DNA of 64,000 bases from Sulfurimicrobium sp963741495 (GTDB lineage Bacteria > Pseudomonadota > Gammaproteobacteria > Burkholderiales > Sulfuricellaceae). The notes beneath the pieces were generated by a model. It made no database searches and was not told the DNA's origin. It worked only from the letters and a program-made list of their open reading frames with translations. Both the position numbers and the translations under genes were made by a program. Positions 52,632 through 63,795 of the stretch are shown here, one piece after another (position 1 is the stretch's first letter; every line of letters begins with the position of its first letter). The DNA lies in NCBI GenBank assembly GCA_963741495.1, contig CAVUID010000023.1, forward strand, positions 31,064-95,063. Direction: 5' to 3'.

Positions 52632-54815
52632 ATGACATCTCCAGACCAGCCCGCATCCGGAAAAAGCCACCTTGGCGAAGGGCTGCACGAAGATTTGCTG
52701 CACCCCGATCCCCTGCTCGACTGCCTGGTTGAACTCACCCGCATTCATGGCCGCCCAAGCACGCGCGCCGCGTTATCCGCAGGACTTCCTCTGCCGAAGG
52801 AAGGGCTCACGCCTTCCCTGTTCGCACGCCCGGCGGCGCGGGCCGGTTTTTCCAGCAAGGTCGTTCGCAGAAAACTGGAAAAAATCGACCCGGCGCTGCT
52901 GCCTGTCATTCTCTTGCTTGAGGGGGACGAAGCCTGTCTGCTGATGGGCTGGGATGATGCCGGCAATACCGCGCGATTGCTGTTTCCCGACACATCCCAA
53001 GGCACGGTTACGTTGCCGCGAGAAGAACTGGCCGCCCGCTACACCGATATCGCCATCTTTGCCCGGCCCCATTTCCGCTTCGACCAGCGCACGCCGGAAC
53101 TCGCCAGCGTGCCCCAAAAACACTGGTTCTGGGGCGCTTTTCTCGAACAACTGCCGGTTTATCGCGACATTCTGGCGGCGGCCGTACTGATCAACCTGTT
53201 TGCCCTTGCCATGCCGCTTTTCACCATGAATGTGTACGACCGCGTGGTGCCCAATTTCGCTGTCGAAACATTGTGGATGCTGGCTGCGGGACTGACGCTG
53301 GTGCTGGGGATAGATTATGTGCTGCGCCTGCTGCGCGGCCATTTTATTGATCTTGCCAGCGTACGCATCGACCTCAGGCTATCCAAGCTGATCATGGAGC
53401 AGGTGCTGGGCATGCGGCTCAGCAACCGCCCGGCTTCGGTCGGCTCCTACGCAGCGACGCTGAGGTCTTTCGAGTCAGTGCGGGATTTCATTGCTTCGGC
53501 CACCGTCACGGCGCTGATCGACCTGCCCTTTGCCCTGATTTTCTTTCTGGTTCTGGCCTGGATTTCCTGGCCGCTGGTTTTCATCCCGCTGATTGGCGTT
53601 GTCGCAGTCGTGATCTACAGTTACGTCATTCAGCACAAAATGCATGAGTTGTCCGAAACCACTTTTCGTTCTGCCGCATTGCGCAACGCAACCCTGGTGG
53701 AAAGCCTGACCGCACTGGAAACCATCAAGGCCCACGGTGCTGAAGGCGTGATGCAGGCCAAATGGGAGAAAACAGCCGCCTTTCTGGCGCGCATGACTGC
53801 TCAGATGCGTCTGCTTTCGTCCTCCGCCATCAATGGCGTCATGACATTGCAGCAACTCGTGAACATGAGCGTGATCGTGGGCGGGGTATACCTGATTCAT
53901 GCCGGCATGCTGACCATGGGCGGGATGATTGCCTGCACCATGCTGGCCTCCCGTGCCATGGCGCCACTGGGGCAGATCGTCGGCCTGCTGCTACAGTTCC
54001 AGAATGCCGAAACCGCCCTGAAATCACTCGAACAGACCATGTCGCAGGCAACAGAGCGTTCGGAGGAAACCTCGTTCATACATCGCCCCGAGATCCGCGG
54101 GGAAATCGAATTCCGCGACGTCCAGTTCACCTACCCCGGCCACACCGAGCCCGCACTGCGCGGCGTATCGTTTCACATCAAGCCCGGTGAGCACGTCGTG
54201 GTAATCGGGCGCGTCGGCTCTGGCAAGACCACCTTGCAAAAACTGATGCTGGGGCTCTACCCGCCAAGCGAAGGCACCGTCCGGATCGATGGTGTGGATC
54301 TGCGCCAGCTTGACCCGGCGGATGTGCGCCGCAACATCGGTTATGTCGAGCAGGACACCATCCTGCTTTATGGTTCTTTGCGCGAAAACATTTCCATAGG
54401 CGCGCCGTATGCGGACGACCGGACCATTATTGCCGCCGCTGACGTCGGCGGACTGACCGAGTATGTGAACCGGCACCCCCAGGGATTCGACATGCTGATC
54501 GGAGAACGCGGCGAGTCCCTTTCCGGCGGCCAGCGCCAGGGCGTCGCTATCGCCCGGGCAGCGCTACTCGACCCGCCAATCCTGCTGCTGGACGAACCGA
54601 CCAGTTCCATGGATTTTTCCTCCGAAGCCCAATTCAAGGAACGGCTGAAAAACTTTGCCCAACACAAGACCCTGATTATCGTCACGCACCGCAACAGCCT
54701 GCTGGATCTGGCAAGCCGCATCATCGTCGTCGATGATGGCCGCGTCGTGGCAGATGGTCCGCGAGACAAGGTCATCGCAGACCTGCAGTCCGGACGGGTT
54801 GGGAGAGCCTCATGA
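52632..54815 (+). CDS. lapB: Type I secretion ABC transporter, LapB-like
   Basis: Inner membrane exporter ATPase, 727 residues. The N-terminal domain (about residues 1-150) resembles the inactive C39-like (CLD) domain, without the peptidase Cys. It is followed by six transmembrane helices (about 180-410, starting VYRDILAAAVLINLFALAMPL) and a nucleotide-binding domain: Walker A VIGRVGSGKTTLQKL, signature LSGGQRQGVAIARAAL, Walker B PILLLDEPTSSMD, His switch VTHRNSL. LapB exporters, as in Pseudomonas LapA secretion, move large adhesins through a LapC adaptor and a TolC protein. The stop overlaps the start of the adaptor gene. Confidence 0.9.
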   Translation: MTSPDQPASGKSHLGEGLHEDLLHPDPLLDCLVELTRIHGRPSTRAALSAGLPLPKEGLTPSLFARPAARAGFSSKVVRRKLEKIDPALLPVILLLEGDEACLLMGWDDAGNTARLLFPDTSQGTVTLPREELAARYTDIAIFARPHFRFDQRTPELASVPQKHWFWGAFLEQLPVYRDILAAAVLINLFALAMPLFTMNVYDRVVPNFAVETLWMLAAGLTLVLGIDYVLRLLRGHFIDLASVRIDLRLSKLIMEQVLGMRLSNRPASVGSYAATLRSFESVRDFIASATVTALIDLPFALIFFLVLAWISWPLVFIPLIGVVAVVIYSYVIQHKMHELSETTFRSAALRNATLVESLTALETIKAHGAEGVMQAKWEKTAAFLARMTAQMRLLSSSAINGVMTLQQLVNMSVIVGGVYLIHAGMLTMGGMIACTMLASRAMAPLGQIVGLLLQFQNAETALKSLEQTMSQATERSEETSFIHRPEIRGEIEFRDVQFTYPGHTEPALRGVSFHIKPGEHVVVIGRVGSGKTTLQKLMLGLYPPSEGTVRIDGVDLRQLDPADVRRNIGYVEQDTILLYGSLRENISIGAPYADDRTIIAAADVGGLTEYVNRHPQGFDMLIGERGESLSGGQRQGVAIARAALLDPPILLLDEPTSSMDFSSEAQFKERLKNFAQHKTLIIVTHRNSLLDLASRIIVVDDGRVVADGPRDKVIADLQSGRVGRAS

Positions 54816-55540
54816 CAGCACGCCTGGTCGCAGCCGCAAAACGCATTCGTGGTTGGCTGGAATTCATTCGTCTCAAAGTCCAGCCCGACATGGATCGCTG
54901 GTTAAGCTCATGGAAAACCGACCCGGATCTGCCAGAACAGGATTTCGTTGCCGACGCCGATTACTACATCGTCCAGCAGGAGCCGTTGCGGGCACGAATC
55001 CTGATCCGCAGCCTGGCGGTGGTTTTTCTGATCTTCACCATGTGGGCCGCTTTAGCGCAGATTGACGAAATCACCCGGGGCGAGGGCAAGGTTGTGCCTT
55101 CCCAGCAACTACAGGTTTTGCAGAGCCTGGATGGCGGCATCGTATCTGAAATCAAGGTGCGGGAAGGCCAGATCGTCAACCCGGGCGATCTGCTGCTGCG
55201 CATTGACGCCACCCGCTTCGTCTCCTCGGTACGCGAAAGCCAGTCGCAATATTATTCCCTGCTGGCCAAGGCCGCCCGCCAGCGCGCGCTGACTGAAGGC
55301 ACGCCCTTTATCCCGCCACCGGAAACGCTCAAGGAAGACCCTCAGACGGTAGAGGAAGAAAAACGTCTGTATGAAACTGCCACTTCCAACCTGAATGCAC
55401 AGTTATCGATCGCCCGCCAGCAACTCGCCCAACGCCAGCAGGAACTTGCCGAATCGCGTGCGCGTCGCGAACAGGCCTCCCAGGCTTATGAACTTACGCT
55501 CAGGGAACTCACCGTCACCAAGCCGCTGTTCAAAACGGCC
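54812..55540 (+). CDS. lapC: HlyD/LapC-type adaptor, cut off at the joint
   Basis: Membrane fusion protein of the type I secretion system. About 243 residues remain of an expected 430 or more. A membrane helix (residues about 64-84, RARILIRSLAVVFLIFTMWAALA) is followed by the lipoyl-like part EGKVVPSQQLQVLQSLDGGIVSEIKVREGQIVNPGDLLLRID and the first coiled-coil arm (LSIARQQLAQRQQELAESRARREQASQ). The homology stops at RELTVTKPLFKT, about base 55,537; beyond this the reading frame remains open but bears no resemblance to the family. The rest of the gene, and any secreted adhesin gene, is missing. Confidence 0.88.
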
Positions 55541-55560
55541 GCGAGTCCGCTGAAGCTGAA
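55530..55560. other. Joint between two unrelated DNA sources
   Basis: LapC homology ends at about 55,537 on the plus strand and FemAB-like homology ends at about 55,550 on the minus strand. Base composition and codon use change here. No repeats, tRNA or mobile gene are present. A CGGCCG palindrome (EagI-type) lies within the joint, which could be chance. Confidence 0.75.
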
Positions 55561-56678
55561 GTTTTCGCAACGCTGGATCGCCTCGGCTGCGCTCACGGTC
55601 GAGGGCAGGCCGACGTTCAGGAACGAGATGTCACGTCCCTCCAGACTGAAGAGCGGAGTGTTCCAGAGCACTTCAGGAGCTCTGGTTGCCGGCAGGCGAA
55701 GACCCAGGAAGTGTCCAGGCTCGCGGAGTGGCGCCAGCACGCCCCCCAGTCGTGCCTTGAACACCGGCGGCCGCCGGAATCGGGGCGGCCTGGAGAGGAG
55801 CCCATGTCGTAAGCGTCGAACCCGGCCTCCTTGGCCTGGCGTACTTGCAGGAAGTAGTTGACCGTGGTGATGCCTGACAGAAGATGCCGGTCCTCGAACA
55901 CGTGCCGGGGGTATCCCATCCGATCATCCGACCGACATCCGCCTCTTCCCCTCCATGCTGGGGAAGCCGATGTGCGCTCCAACGACCTCGGATCCCCTCG
56001 TCAGCAGGTCGAGCCTGCCGTATCTCGCCAGGTTCTTGACGATCGCAAGCGACGGCGTGGACGCCGCCGGTCCGTGCCTCTCGATGGCGAAGGGGACCAG
56101 GAGGTCGTGGTAGACGCGCTCGATCTCGGCGTCAGTCGTTGCCCGGCTCACTCCAATGCTCGAGGCAAGGGTCCGGTGCCATTCCTTCAGCTTGATCGGT
56201 TCAGAGTGAGTCGGGTAGAGCGTCCGAACCTCGAAGGCACCTTCAGCGACCCAGGAATGATCACCTCGGATGCGATGACCGACGACACGGCACGCATGCT
56301 GCTGAGCGCCCTCCGGACTCCGAACTGAGCCGATTCACTTGCTCCGAGGAACGAGGCGACCAGGTCGGCGTTGCGACGCCGCCCAAGGTACACAACCTCG
56401 CCCGAGCGCGTCTGCAGGACCACCAGGCGCCAGCGCCACAGAGAAGCTCGGTTGGCCAGGAACTTGAAGGCCTCGATGCCATCCCGCAACTGGCCACGGA
56501 GGGTTTCAGGCAAAAGTCGGTAGAAGCGACGGAGCACGCCGAGCCATTCTAGAAGACTTCCGAGGTCCCCGCGCGCGAGGAGGCGGCGCCGTTCCGGAGG
56601 ACATCCGGCCCCTCGGGGAGCGCCCGGAAGCCACGCCTGGCCTGTGTCCCAATTCAGGGGGTAGACTCCTTGATTCAA
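55545..56678 (-). CDS. FemAB/GNAT-like acyltransferase, several frameshifts and truncated at the joint
   Basis: Minus-strand sequence reads as one protein distributed over several frames. From the start region: LPETLRGQLRDGIEAFKFLANRASLWRWRLVVL and GRRRNADLVASFLG; then LKEWHRTLASSIGVSRATTDAEIERVYHDLLVPFAIERHGPAAS, GRLDLLTRGSEVVGAHIGFPSMEGKRRM; then HLLSGITTVNYFLQVRQAKEAGFDAYDMGSS and FKARLGGVLAPLREPGHFLGLRL. The combination of helical N-terminal region, a substrate-binding middle and the late turn with YFLQVRQAKEAGFDAYDMGSS resembles the FemAB/acetyltransferase-like proteins that use aminoacyl or acyl donors. Frameshifts near 56,220, 55,925 and 55,800 are inferred. The start is uncertain and the 3' end is lost at the joint. 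Divergent from the acyl-CoA dehydrogenase gene. Confidence 0.45.
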
Positions 56679-56698
56679 ACCCGTTTCTCTCTAGGAGC

Positions 56699-57851
56699 AT
56701 GCCCCCACCCACGCACGAATCACCCTGGACGAGCGACGAAGTGCGGGTCTTCCGCAACACGGTCCGTCAGTTCATCCGGCGGGACCTCGTGCCGCAGCAG
56801 GCCCGCTGGCGCGAGCAGCACCACGCCGATACGGAGGCCTGGACGATGGCCGGCGGCATCGGGATGCTGCTCCCGGACGTTTCACAGGACTACGGAGGCG
56901 GAGGGGGAACCTTTGCCCAATGAGGCCGTCGTCCTGGAGGAGCTCGCGCGTACGGGCGTTCACTTCGGCGCAAGCATCCAGAGCATCGTCGCCCATTACG
57001 TCCTCGCCCATGGCACCGAGGCCCAGAAGCGGGAGTACCTTCCCCGCATGGCCCGCGGCGAGCTGGTGACCGCCATCGCCATGACGGAACCGTCCGCCGG
57101 GTCGGACCTGCAGGGCATCAAGACCGTCGCGCGTCGTGACGGCGGCCACTACGTCATCGACGGCTCCAAGACGTTCATCACGAACGCCTTTCACGCAGGG
57201 CTCGTCTGCCTGGCGGTGAAGACCGACCCGAAGACCGCCCGCCCGGGGGAACGTCATCCTCCTGATCGAGACGAAGGAACTCTCTCCGGCTACCGCGTCG
57301 ACCGTCCCCTCGAGAAGCTGGGCCGGCACGCACAAGACTTCTGCGAGCTCTTCTTCGACGCCGTGCGCGTTCCGGTCGCGTGCCTCCTCGGCTCCATCGA
57401 AGGGAGGGGCTTCTTCCAGATGATGGACCAGTTGACGTATGAGCGCCTCTCCGTCGGCGTGAACGCCGTCGCCACGGCGGAGCTGGCGGTGGACATCACG
57501 ACCCAGTACGTGAAGGACCGCGTCGCATTCGGCAAGCCCCTCTTCGAGTACCAGAACACGCGCATGAAGCTCGCCGAGTGCTGGACGGAGGCGCACATCG
57601 GCAGGGTCTTCCTGGACGACTGCATCGCGCGATTCATCCATGGGCATCTGGATTCCGCCACCGTCGCCATGGCCAAGTACTGGCTGACGGAGCGCGAGTT
57701 CCACATCCTCGACGAGTGCGTCCAGTTGCACGGGGGATACGGCTACATGAGTGAATATCCGATCGCCCGCCTGTGGATCACCCAGCCGGGTCGAGCGCAT
57801 CGACCCGGGACCAACGAGATCATGAAGGAGTTGATCGCGTCGTCGCTGTGA
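56699..57851 (+). CDS. Acyl-CoA dehydrogenase, several frameshifts
   Basis: FAD enzyme that introduces an alpha-beta double bond into an acyl thioester. Start ATG at 56699, with AGGAG just upstream; N-terminal helix SDEVRVFRNTVRQFIRRDLVPQ. The middle domain has AIAMTEPSAGSDLQGIKTVARRDGGHYVIDGSKTFITN, the FAD-binding signature. The C-terminal domain has VAFGKPLFEYQNTRMKLAE, the catalytic base region and LHGGYGYMSEYPIARLW with GTNEIMKELIA at the end. Frame changes near 56,920, in 57,245-57,295 (NVILLIETKEL in the other frame) and near 57,790-57,815 (VERIDPG in the other frame) are needed; the last two come as compensating pairs. About 383 residues in total. It stands just before the NRPS gene. 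Confidence 0.85.
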
Positions 57852-58016
57852 GCGTCGCCCGCGCTCGTCCTGTTCCGCTCGCCCTTGGCACCAGCACGAA
57901 TCCTTCGCCATCAGGCCTGGTGATTGTCGTCGACCGATGGGAACGACTATGATTCTCCCCGGAGAACGATCTGCCAGACAGCGATCCCCGCGGCATCAAA
58001 GACCCTGGCGGCGTGA

Positions 58017-61000
58017 ATGGCGAACCCGCTGCGGTGGCTTCGCCGGACCCTGTCCGAATCCCGAGAGGAAAAGGTCCCTTTACGACTGGAACGACACTGG
58101 CGGCGGAGTTTCCTGATGCATGCGCTCACGAGCTCTTCGAGAGGCAGGTCGACCGCGACCCGGACACCATTGCCGTGGTCTTCGGGCAGCAACGACTGAC
58201 CTATCGGGAACTGAACCAGCGCGCGAACCAGGTCGCGCACCTCCTGCGAAGGCACGGCGTCCGTCCCGACACCTTGGTAGGCGTTTCCCTGGAGCGCTCT
58301 CCGGAGCTGGTCATCGCCCTCCTGGGGGTGTGGAAGGCCGGCGGAGCGTACGTCCCTCTCGACCCCGCCTATCCGCGGGAACGGCTGTCGTTCATGGTGG
58401 AGGATTCGGGAATCCGGATGCTCCTCACGGAGCAGAAGTGCAAGCACCTCTTCTCCTCTGCCGGCGAGAAGACGATTGCCTGGATTCGGACTGGTCGACC
58501 GTGGCGCGGGAATCCACCGACAACCTCGCCGCGGGCGCCGTCCCCTCCAACTTGGCCTACGTGATGTACACCTCGGGCTCCACGGGCCAGCCCAAGGGCG
58601 CGGATGATCGTCCACCGCGGTCTCGTCAACTACCTCTCCTGGGCCATCCGGGCTTACGGGGTCGAGGCGGGGGCACGGTGCCCGTTCACACGTCGGTGTC
58701 CTTCGACCTGACGGTGACGAGCCTGTACCCGGCGCTGCTCGCTCGCGGCCGGGCTGAGCTCGTGCCCGAGGACGTTGGCGCGCAAGAACTGCTGGCGGTG
58801 CTCCGGCGGGGAAACGGCTGCGATCTGGTCAAGATCACCCCCGCCCACCTCGACCTGCTTTCACGGCAGACGGGCCCGGAAGAGGCGGCCGGGATGACGA
58901 ACTGTTCTCGTCATCGGTGGCGAGAACCTGGTCGCCGAGAGCCTGCAGCTGTGGCGGCGCTTGCCCCGGACACCCGCCTGTTCAACGAGTACGGTCCTAC
59001 CGAGACGGTGGTGGGCTGCTGCGTTTACGAGGTGAAGGCTGGCGACCCGTCCAACGGCTCGGTCCCGAATTGGCCGACCCATTGCGAACACCCAGGTCTA
59101 CGTCCTCGACCCGAACCTGCAGCCCGTGCCCCCCGGCGTCACGGGCGAACTGTACATCGGAGGCGCGGGTGTCGCGCGCGGGGCACCTCAACAGGCCGGA
59201 GCTGACCCGGGAGCGATTCCTGGTCGACCCGTTTTCTGGTCGGGACGGCGGGCTTCTCTACAAGACGGGGGACCTGGCCCGCTACCGCGTGGACGGGATC
59301 CTGGAATACCTCGGGCGCGTCGACAACCAGGTGAAGGTTCGCGGCTACCGCATCGAGCTGGGAGAGATCGAGGCCACCCTGGCCGGTCATCCGGGGGTCC
59401 CGCCAGCGCGGTCTTGGCGCGCGAGGACGTCCCCGGGAATCGGCAACTGGTCGGCTACGTCGTTCCCGGCCGGGAGCGTCGCCGACAATCAGGGATCTTC
59501 AGGCCTTCCTGAGGTCCCGGCTGCCCGAGTACATGGCGCCGGCCCAGTTCGTCTTCCTGGAGTCCTTCCCGCTCACCCAGAACGGAAAGGTCGACCGCAG
59601 GGCGCTTCCCATCCCGCCCGCCGCGAGCGCCCCGCCTGGAGGGGAAGCAATCGCCCCCCGCAATGCAGCGGAACAATCGATCGCGGCCATCTTCGCCGAG
59701 CTGCTGAACGTGAGGACCGTCGGGATCCATGACGACTTCTTCGATCTCGGAGGGCACTCCCTGCTGGCCCTCCAGGCCATGTCGCGCATTCGCGACCAGC
59801 TCGGCGTCGACCTGCCGCCACACGCGCTGTTCGAGAGCCCGACCGTGGCCGGGCTCGCCGCCCTGGTGACCGGAACGCAGGGCGCTTCCAAGGAGATCCA
59901 GCGGATCAGGCCACGCCGGCAGCGCGGGCCCCGTCCCGCCTCGTTCGCCCAGGAGCAACTCTGGTTCCTGGACCAGCTGGTCCCGGGCAGCCCCGCCTAC
60001 AACATCGTCGATCTGATCGTGATGCCTGGCGAGCACGATGCGCAGGCCATGAAGCGCGCCCTGGGGGAGCTCGTCCGGCGCCGCGGAATCCTGCGCGCCG
60101 CCTTCTCCCAGGTCGACGGTGACTTGATGCAGGTGGTCTCGGCGGAGGTCGACGTGGCCCTGCAGGAGGTCGACCTCAGCTCGCTCGGGGAAGGCGAGCG
60201 GGCTCGTGAACGGGCCCGGGTGGTGCGGGAGGGGACGGAGACCGTTCGATCTCTCCCGTGGGCCCCTGCTTCGCACGACCGTGATCCATCCTCGCGTCAG
60301 GCGCATGAGGTGCTCCTCACGATCCACCACATCGTCTCGGACGAGTGGGAGCGTCGAACTGATCCGCGAGGAGGTGCGCGAACGCTACGCGGCGTTCTCG
60401 CGCGGCCTGCCCTCGCCACTGCCGGATCTTCCCGTCCAGTACGCGGACTTCGCCAGGTGGCAGCGCGACCGGTTGCAGGGTGAGGTGCTGGACGAGCAGA
60501 TCGCCTACTGGAAGGGCGAGCTGAACGGGACCTCGACGGTCCTCGCCCTTCCGACCGACCACCCCCGTCCGCCACGGCTTAGCTTCCGCGGCGCCACGGA
60601 GCCCTTCGCCCTGCCGGCGACGCTCTTGCACCGGCTCAAGTCTATGGGCCGCAAGGAGCACGCGACCCTGTTCATGGTCCTGGAGGCTGGCTTTGCGGCC
60701 CTGCTGCATAGGTACACGGGCCAGACCGACATCCTGGTCGGCACCTCGATCTCGGGGCGGACCCACACCGAGACGGAGCGATTGATCGGATGCTTCCTCA
60801 ACTCCGTCGTGCTGCGCTCGCGGTTCGATGACGCGGAGACCTTCCGCTCCTTGCTGCGCCAGGTGCGCGAGCGCGCCCTGGGCGCCTCCCTCCATTCGGA
60901 TCTTCCGTTCCAGCGGCTCGTCGCGACGCTGGCGCCGGGGCGAGACCTGAGTCGTTCCCCCCTGTTCCAGGTGATGTTCATCCTTCACGACCCGGATGGT

Positions 61001-63795
61001 GTCTCCAGGGTGTCGAATGTCTTCGACCGCGGGGAGCTGGAAACAGGAACCTCGAAGTTCGATCTGACCCTCAGCATGTCCGAGGCGGACAGTGGACTCG
61101 AGGGGCTGATGGAGTACAGCACCGACCTCTTCGAGCGCGAGACCATCCAGCGGCTGTGCCGTCACTACGGAATTCTCCTGGAAGCGATCGCCGACGACCC
61201 GGACCAGCTCATCTCCCGGCTGTCGATGCTCTCGGATGCCGATCGCAATCAACTGCTGGTGGAGTGGAACGACACCGCAGTGTCCTGGCCCGGTGAGGAC
61301 CTGTGCCTGCCCCAGCTGTTCGAGCAGCAGGTCAGGCGAGCTCCCGATCGGGTGGCCGTGGCATTTGGGCGGCAGACCTTGACGTACGGCGAGCTGGATT
61401 GTCGAGCCAACCAGCTGGCGAATCACCTGGCGGGCCTGGGCGTGGGTCCAGACGTGCTGGTGGGCTGCTGGTGGAGCGATCGCTCGACATGGTGGTCTCT
61501 CTCCTGGGAATCCTGAAGGCGGGCGGCGGCTACGTGCCCCTCGACCCGACCTTCCCTCCGGATCGTCTCGCCTACATGGTCGAGAACAGCAAGGTCGGCG
61601 CGTTGATCACCCATCGCAATCTGGACCAGACCTTGCCCACCCTGCCGTCCACCGTCGTCCGCCTCGACCTCGACGGGGACGAGATTGCGAAGCATCCCAC
61701 CGAGGTTTCGAAGGCGGCGGACCTGCATCGGCACCATCTCGCCTACGTGCTCTACACCTCCGGGTCGACGGGCATGCCCAAGGGTGTCGCGATCGCGCAC
61801 TCCGCGATCGTGGACTTCCTGCTCTCGATGCAACGCGAGCCGGGATTCGGGGCGGAGGACACGTTGCTGGCGGTGACGACCCTGTCCTTCGACATCGCCG
61901 GTCTCGAGCTCTACCTGCCTCTCGTCAGCGGCGGGAGGGTCGTCGTGGCCAGCCGGGAGGACGCGGCCGATCCGCGGCGCCTGATGGAGCGGGTCCGTGA
62001 TTCCGGCTGCACGATGCTGCAGGCGACCCCCGCCACCTGGCGCATGCTCATCGAAGCGGGCTGGAAGGGCTCGCCGCGCTTGAGGGCGCTCTGCGGCGGC
62101 GACGCCATGCCGCCCGACCTGGCCCAGGCGCTCCTTCCGCGCTGTGCAGAGCTGTGGAACATGTACGGGCCGACCGAGACCACCGTCTGGTCTACGGTGC
62201 ACCGGATCACCGCCAGCGAAGGGCAGGCCCCGATCGGCCGGCCGATCGCCAATACCCAGACCTACGTGCTCGACGCGCACCGCGGTCTCGTTCCTCCTGG
62301 TGTCGTCGGTGAGCTGTACATCGGGGGCGAGGGCCTGGCCCGTGGGTACCTGCATCGTCCCGACCTGACACGGGAGCGGTTCGTCCCTAGCCCGTTCGCG
62401 CCGGGCGCGCTCCTGTATCGGACCGGCGACCTTGCGCGGTGGCGCCCCGATGGGAGCCTGGACTGCCTGGGCCGGACCGACCACCAGGTCAAGGTGCGCG
62501 GCTTCCGCATCGAGCTGGGCGAGATCGAGGCCGCACTGCGAACGGTCACGGGTGTCCGCGAGGTCGTCGTGGTCGCGGAGAGGCTGGGCACCGGCGAGCC
62601 CCGCCTGGTCGCCTACTGGGTCGGCGAAGCTGAGCGCCAGGACCTCTACCAGTGCGCACGGAATGTCCTCGCCCCCTACATGGTTCCCTCGGCCTACGCT
62701 CGGCTCGGCGCCTTTCCCCTGACCCCCAGCGGAAAGATCGACCGCAAGGCGTTGCCCAGTCCAGATTCCATCCAGGCCGCCTCCACCCAGTTGCTGCGGC
62801 CACGCAATGACCGCGAGGTGCTCGTCGCTTCCGTGTGGGCCGAGGTTCTCGGCGTCGATTCCGTGGGTATCGATCAGGACTTCTTTGCCCTCGGCGGCAC
62901 GTCCCTGCTCGCCATCCGGGCCCGCGGCCGCCTCGAGCAGGAGGCCGGCGTCGAGATTCCCCTTCGCGCGTTCTTCGAAGGGCCAACCGTGGCGACAATC
63001 GCCGCCGGGCTGGGGGCCAAGGCCGACCCCGCCGAGCCCGTCGTCGTCCACATGGGGCGTGGCGAACCGAGCCAACCGCTGCTCTTCCTCCTGCTGGGGA
63101 TCCAGCTCTACCAGGACCTGGCCGTCGCGCTGCGCGGTATCCAGCCGGTAGTCGCCATGCACGTGCCGGTTCGCTACCGGCCCGGCGAGGAGGCGTCGCT
63201 CTCCATCCAGGCCATCGCCACTCGCTACGTCGACCAAATCCGCAAGGTCCAACCGCAGGGCCCGTATCAGCTTGGAGGCTACTGCTTCGGAGGCCTCGTC
63301 GCGTTCGAGGTGGCGCGGCAGCTCGAGACTTCCGGGGAGATGGTGGCAAAGGTGGCAATCCTCGACGGCTTCTTGCCGTCGGTCTACGTCACCCGGCCGC
63401 TGGCGCGCCTCCATGACCTCGTCGTGCGGTACTCCCGCCCCGCCGCGTGGCGCCCGTGGCTCGACCGCGCACCACCTCCGACGTCGCAGGCACCCTCCAG
63501 CGACGGCCTCGTTGACCTCGACGTCACCGCGCCCGAGTTGCTGCCGCTCGGACACCGCCTCGAGGAAGGCCTGAGGCCCATGCGGGACCACGTCATGGTC
63601 GCCCGCGCAACCCGGCAGAGCTACCGGGCCGGTGTGCGCCTGCCCCCCGACCTTGGCTGGTCTCGCTTCGCCGAGCGGGTGTTCACCATCGACGTACCGT
63701 CCGACCACGTCGCCATGCTCCGCGATCCCCATGCCGGCGCGCTGGCCGCACGGTGGGCAACAGTTCCGCCAGCCGAGTCGGACTCGGCATCATGA
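58017..63795 (+). CDS. Two-module nonribosomal peptide synthetase (A-T-C-A-T-TE), many frameshifts
   Basis: Multimodular enzyme, about 1,920 residues over several frames. From the ATG at 58017: a linker end (LSESERKRSLYDWNDT), A1 (58.1-59.5 kb; YTSGSTGQPKGA, FNEYGPTETV, YKTGDLARYRVDG), T1 (DDFFDLGGHSLLALQ, near 59,750), C (59.9-61.3 kb; motif HHIVSDEW near 60,325), A2 (61.3-62.8 kb; YTSGSTGMPKGVAIAH, MYGPTETTVW, TGDLARWRPDG), T2 (DQDFFALGGTSLLAIR near 62,890) and a C-terminal TE (GGYCFGGLVAFEVARQL near 63,280). From 61,465 to the stop at 63,795 the frame is intact. From 58,085 to 61,465 it is broken more than ten times (for instance near 58,490, 58,605, 59,075, 59,400, 60,250, 60,350), each time continuing the domain in another frame. 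Specificity residues by hand alignment: A1 DLTKVGEVGK (Asn/Asp-like), A2 DILQLGMVWK (Gly-like). Confidence 0.88.

Noticed and set aside
61423..63732. 769-residue ORF antisense to the NRPS
   Set aside because: Shadow of the intact A2-T2-TE frame; typical for high-GC coding DNA, low complexity His/Gly/Arg-rich composition.
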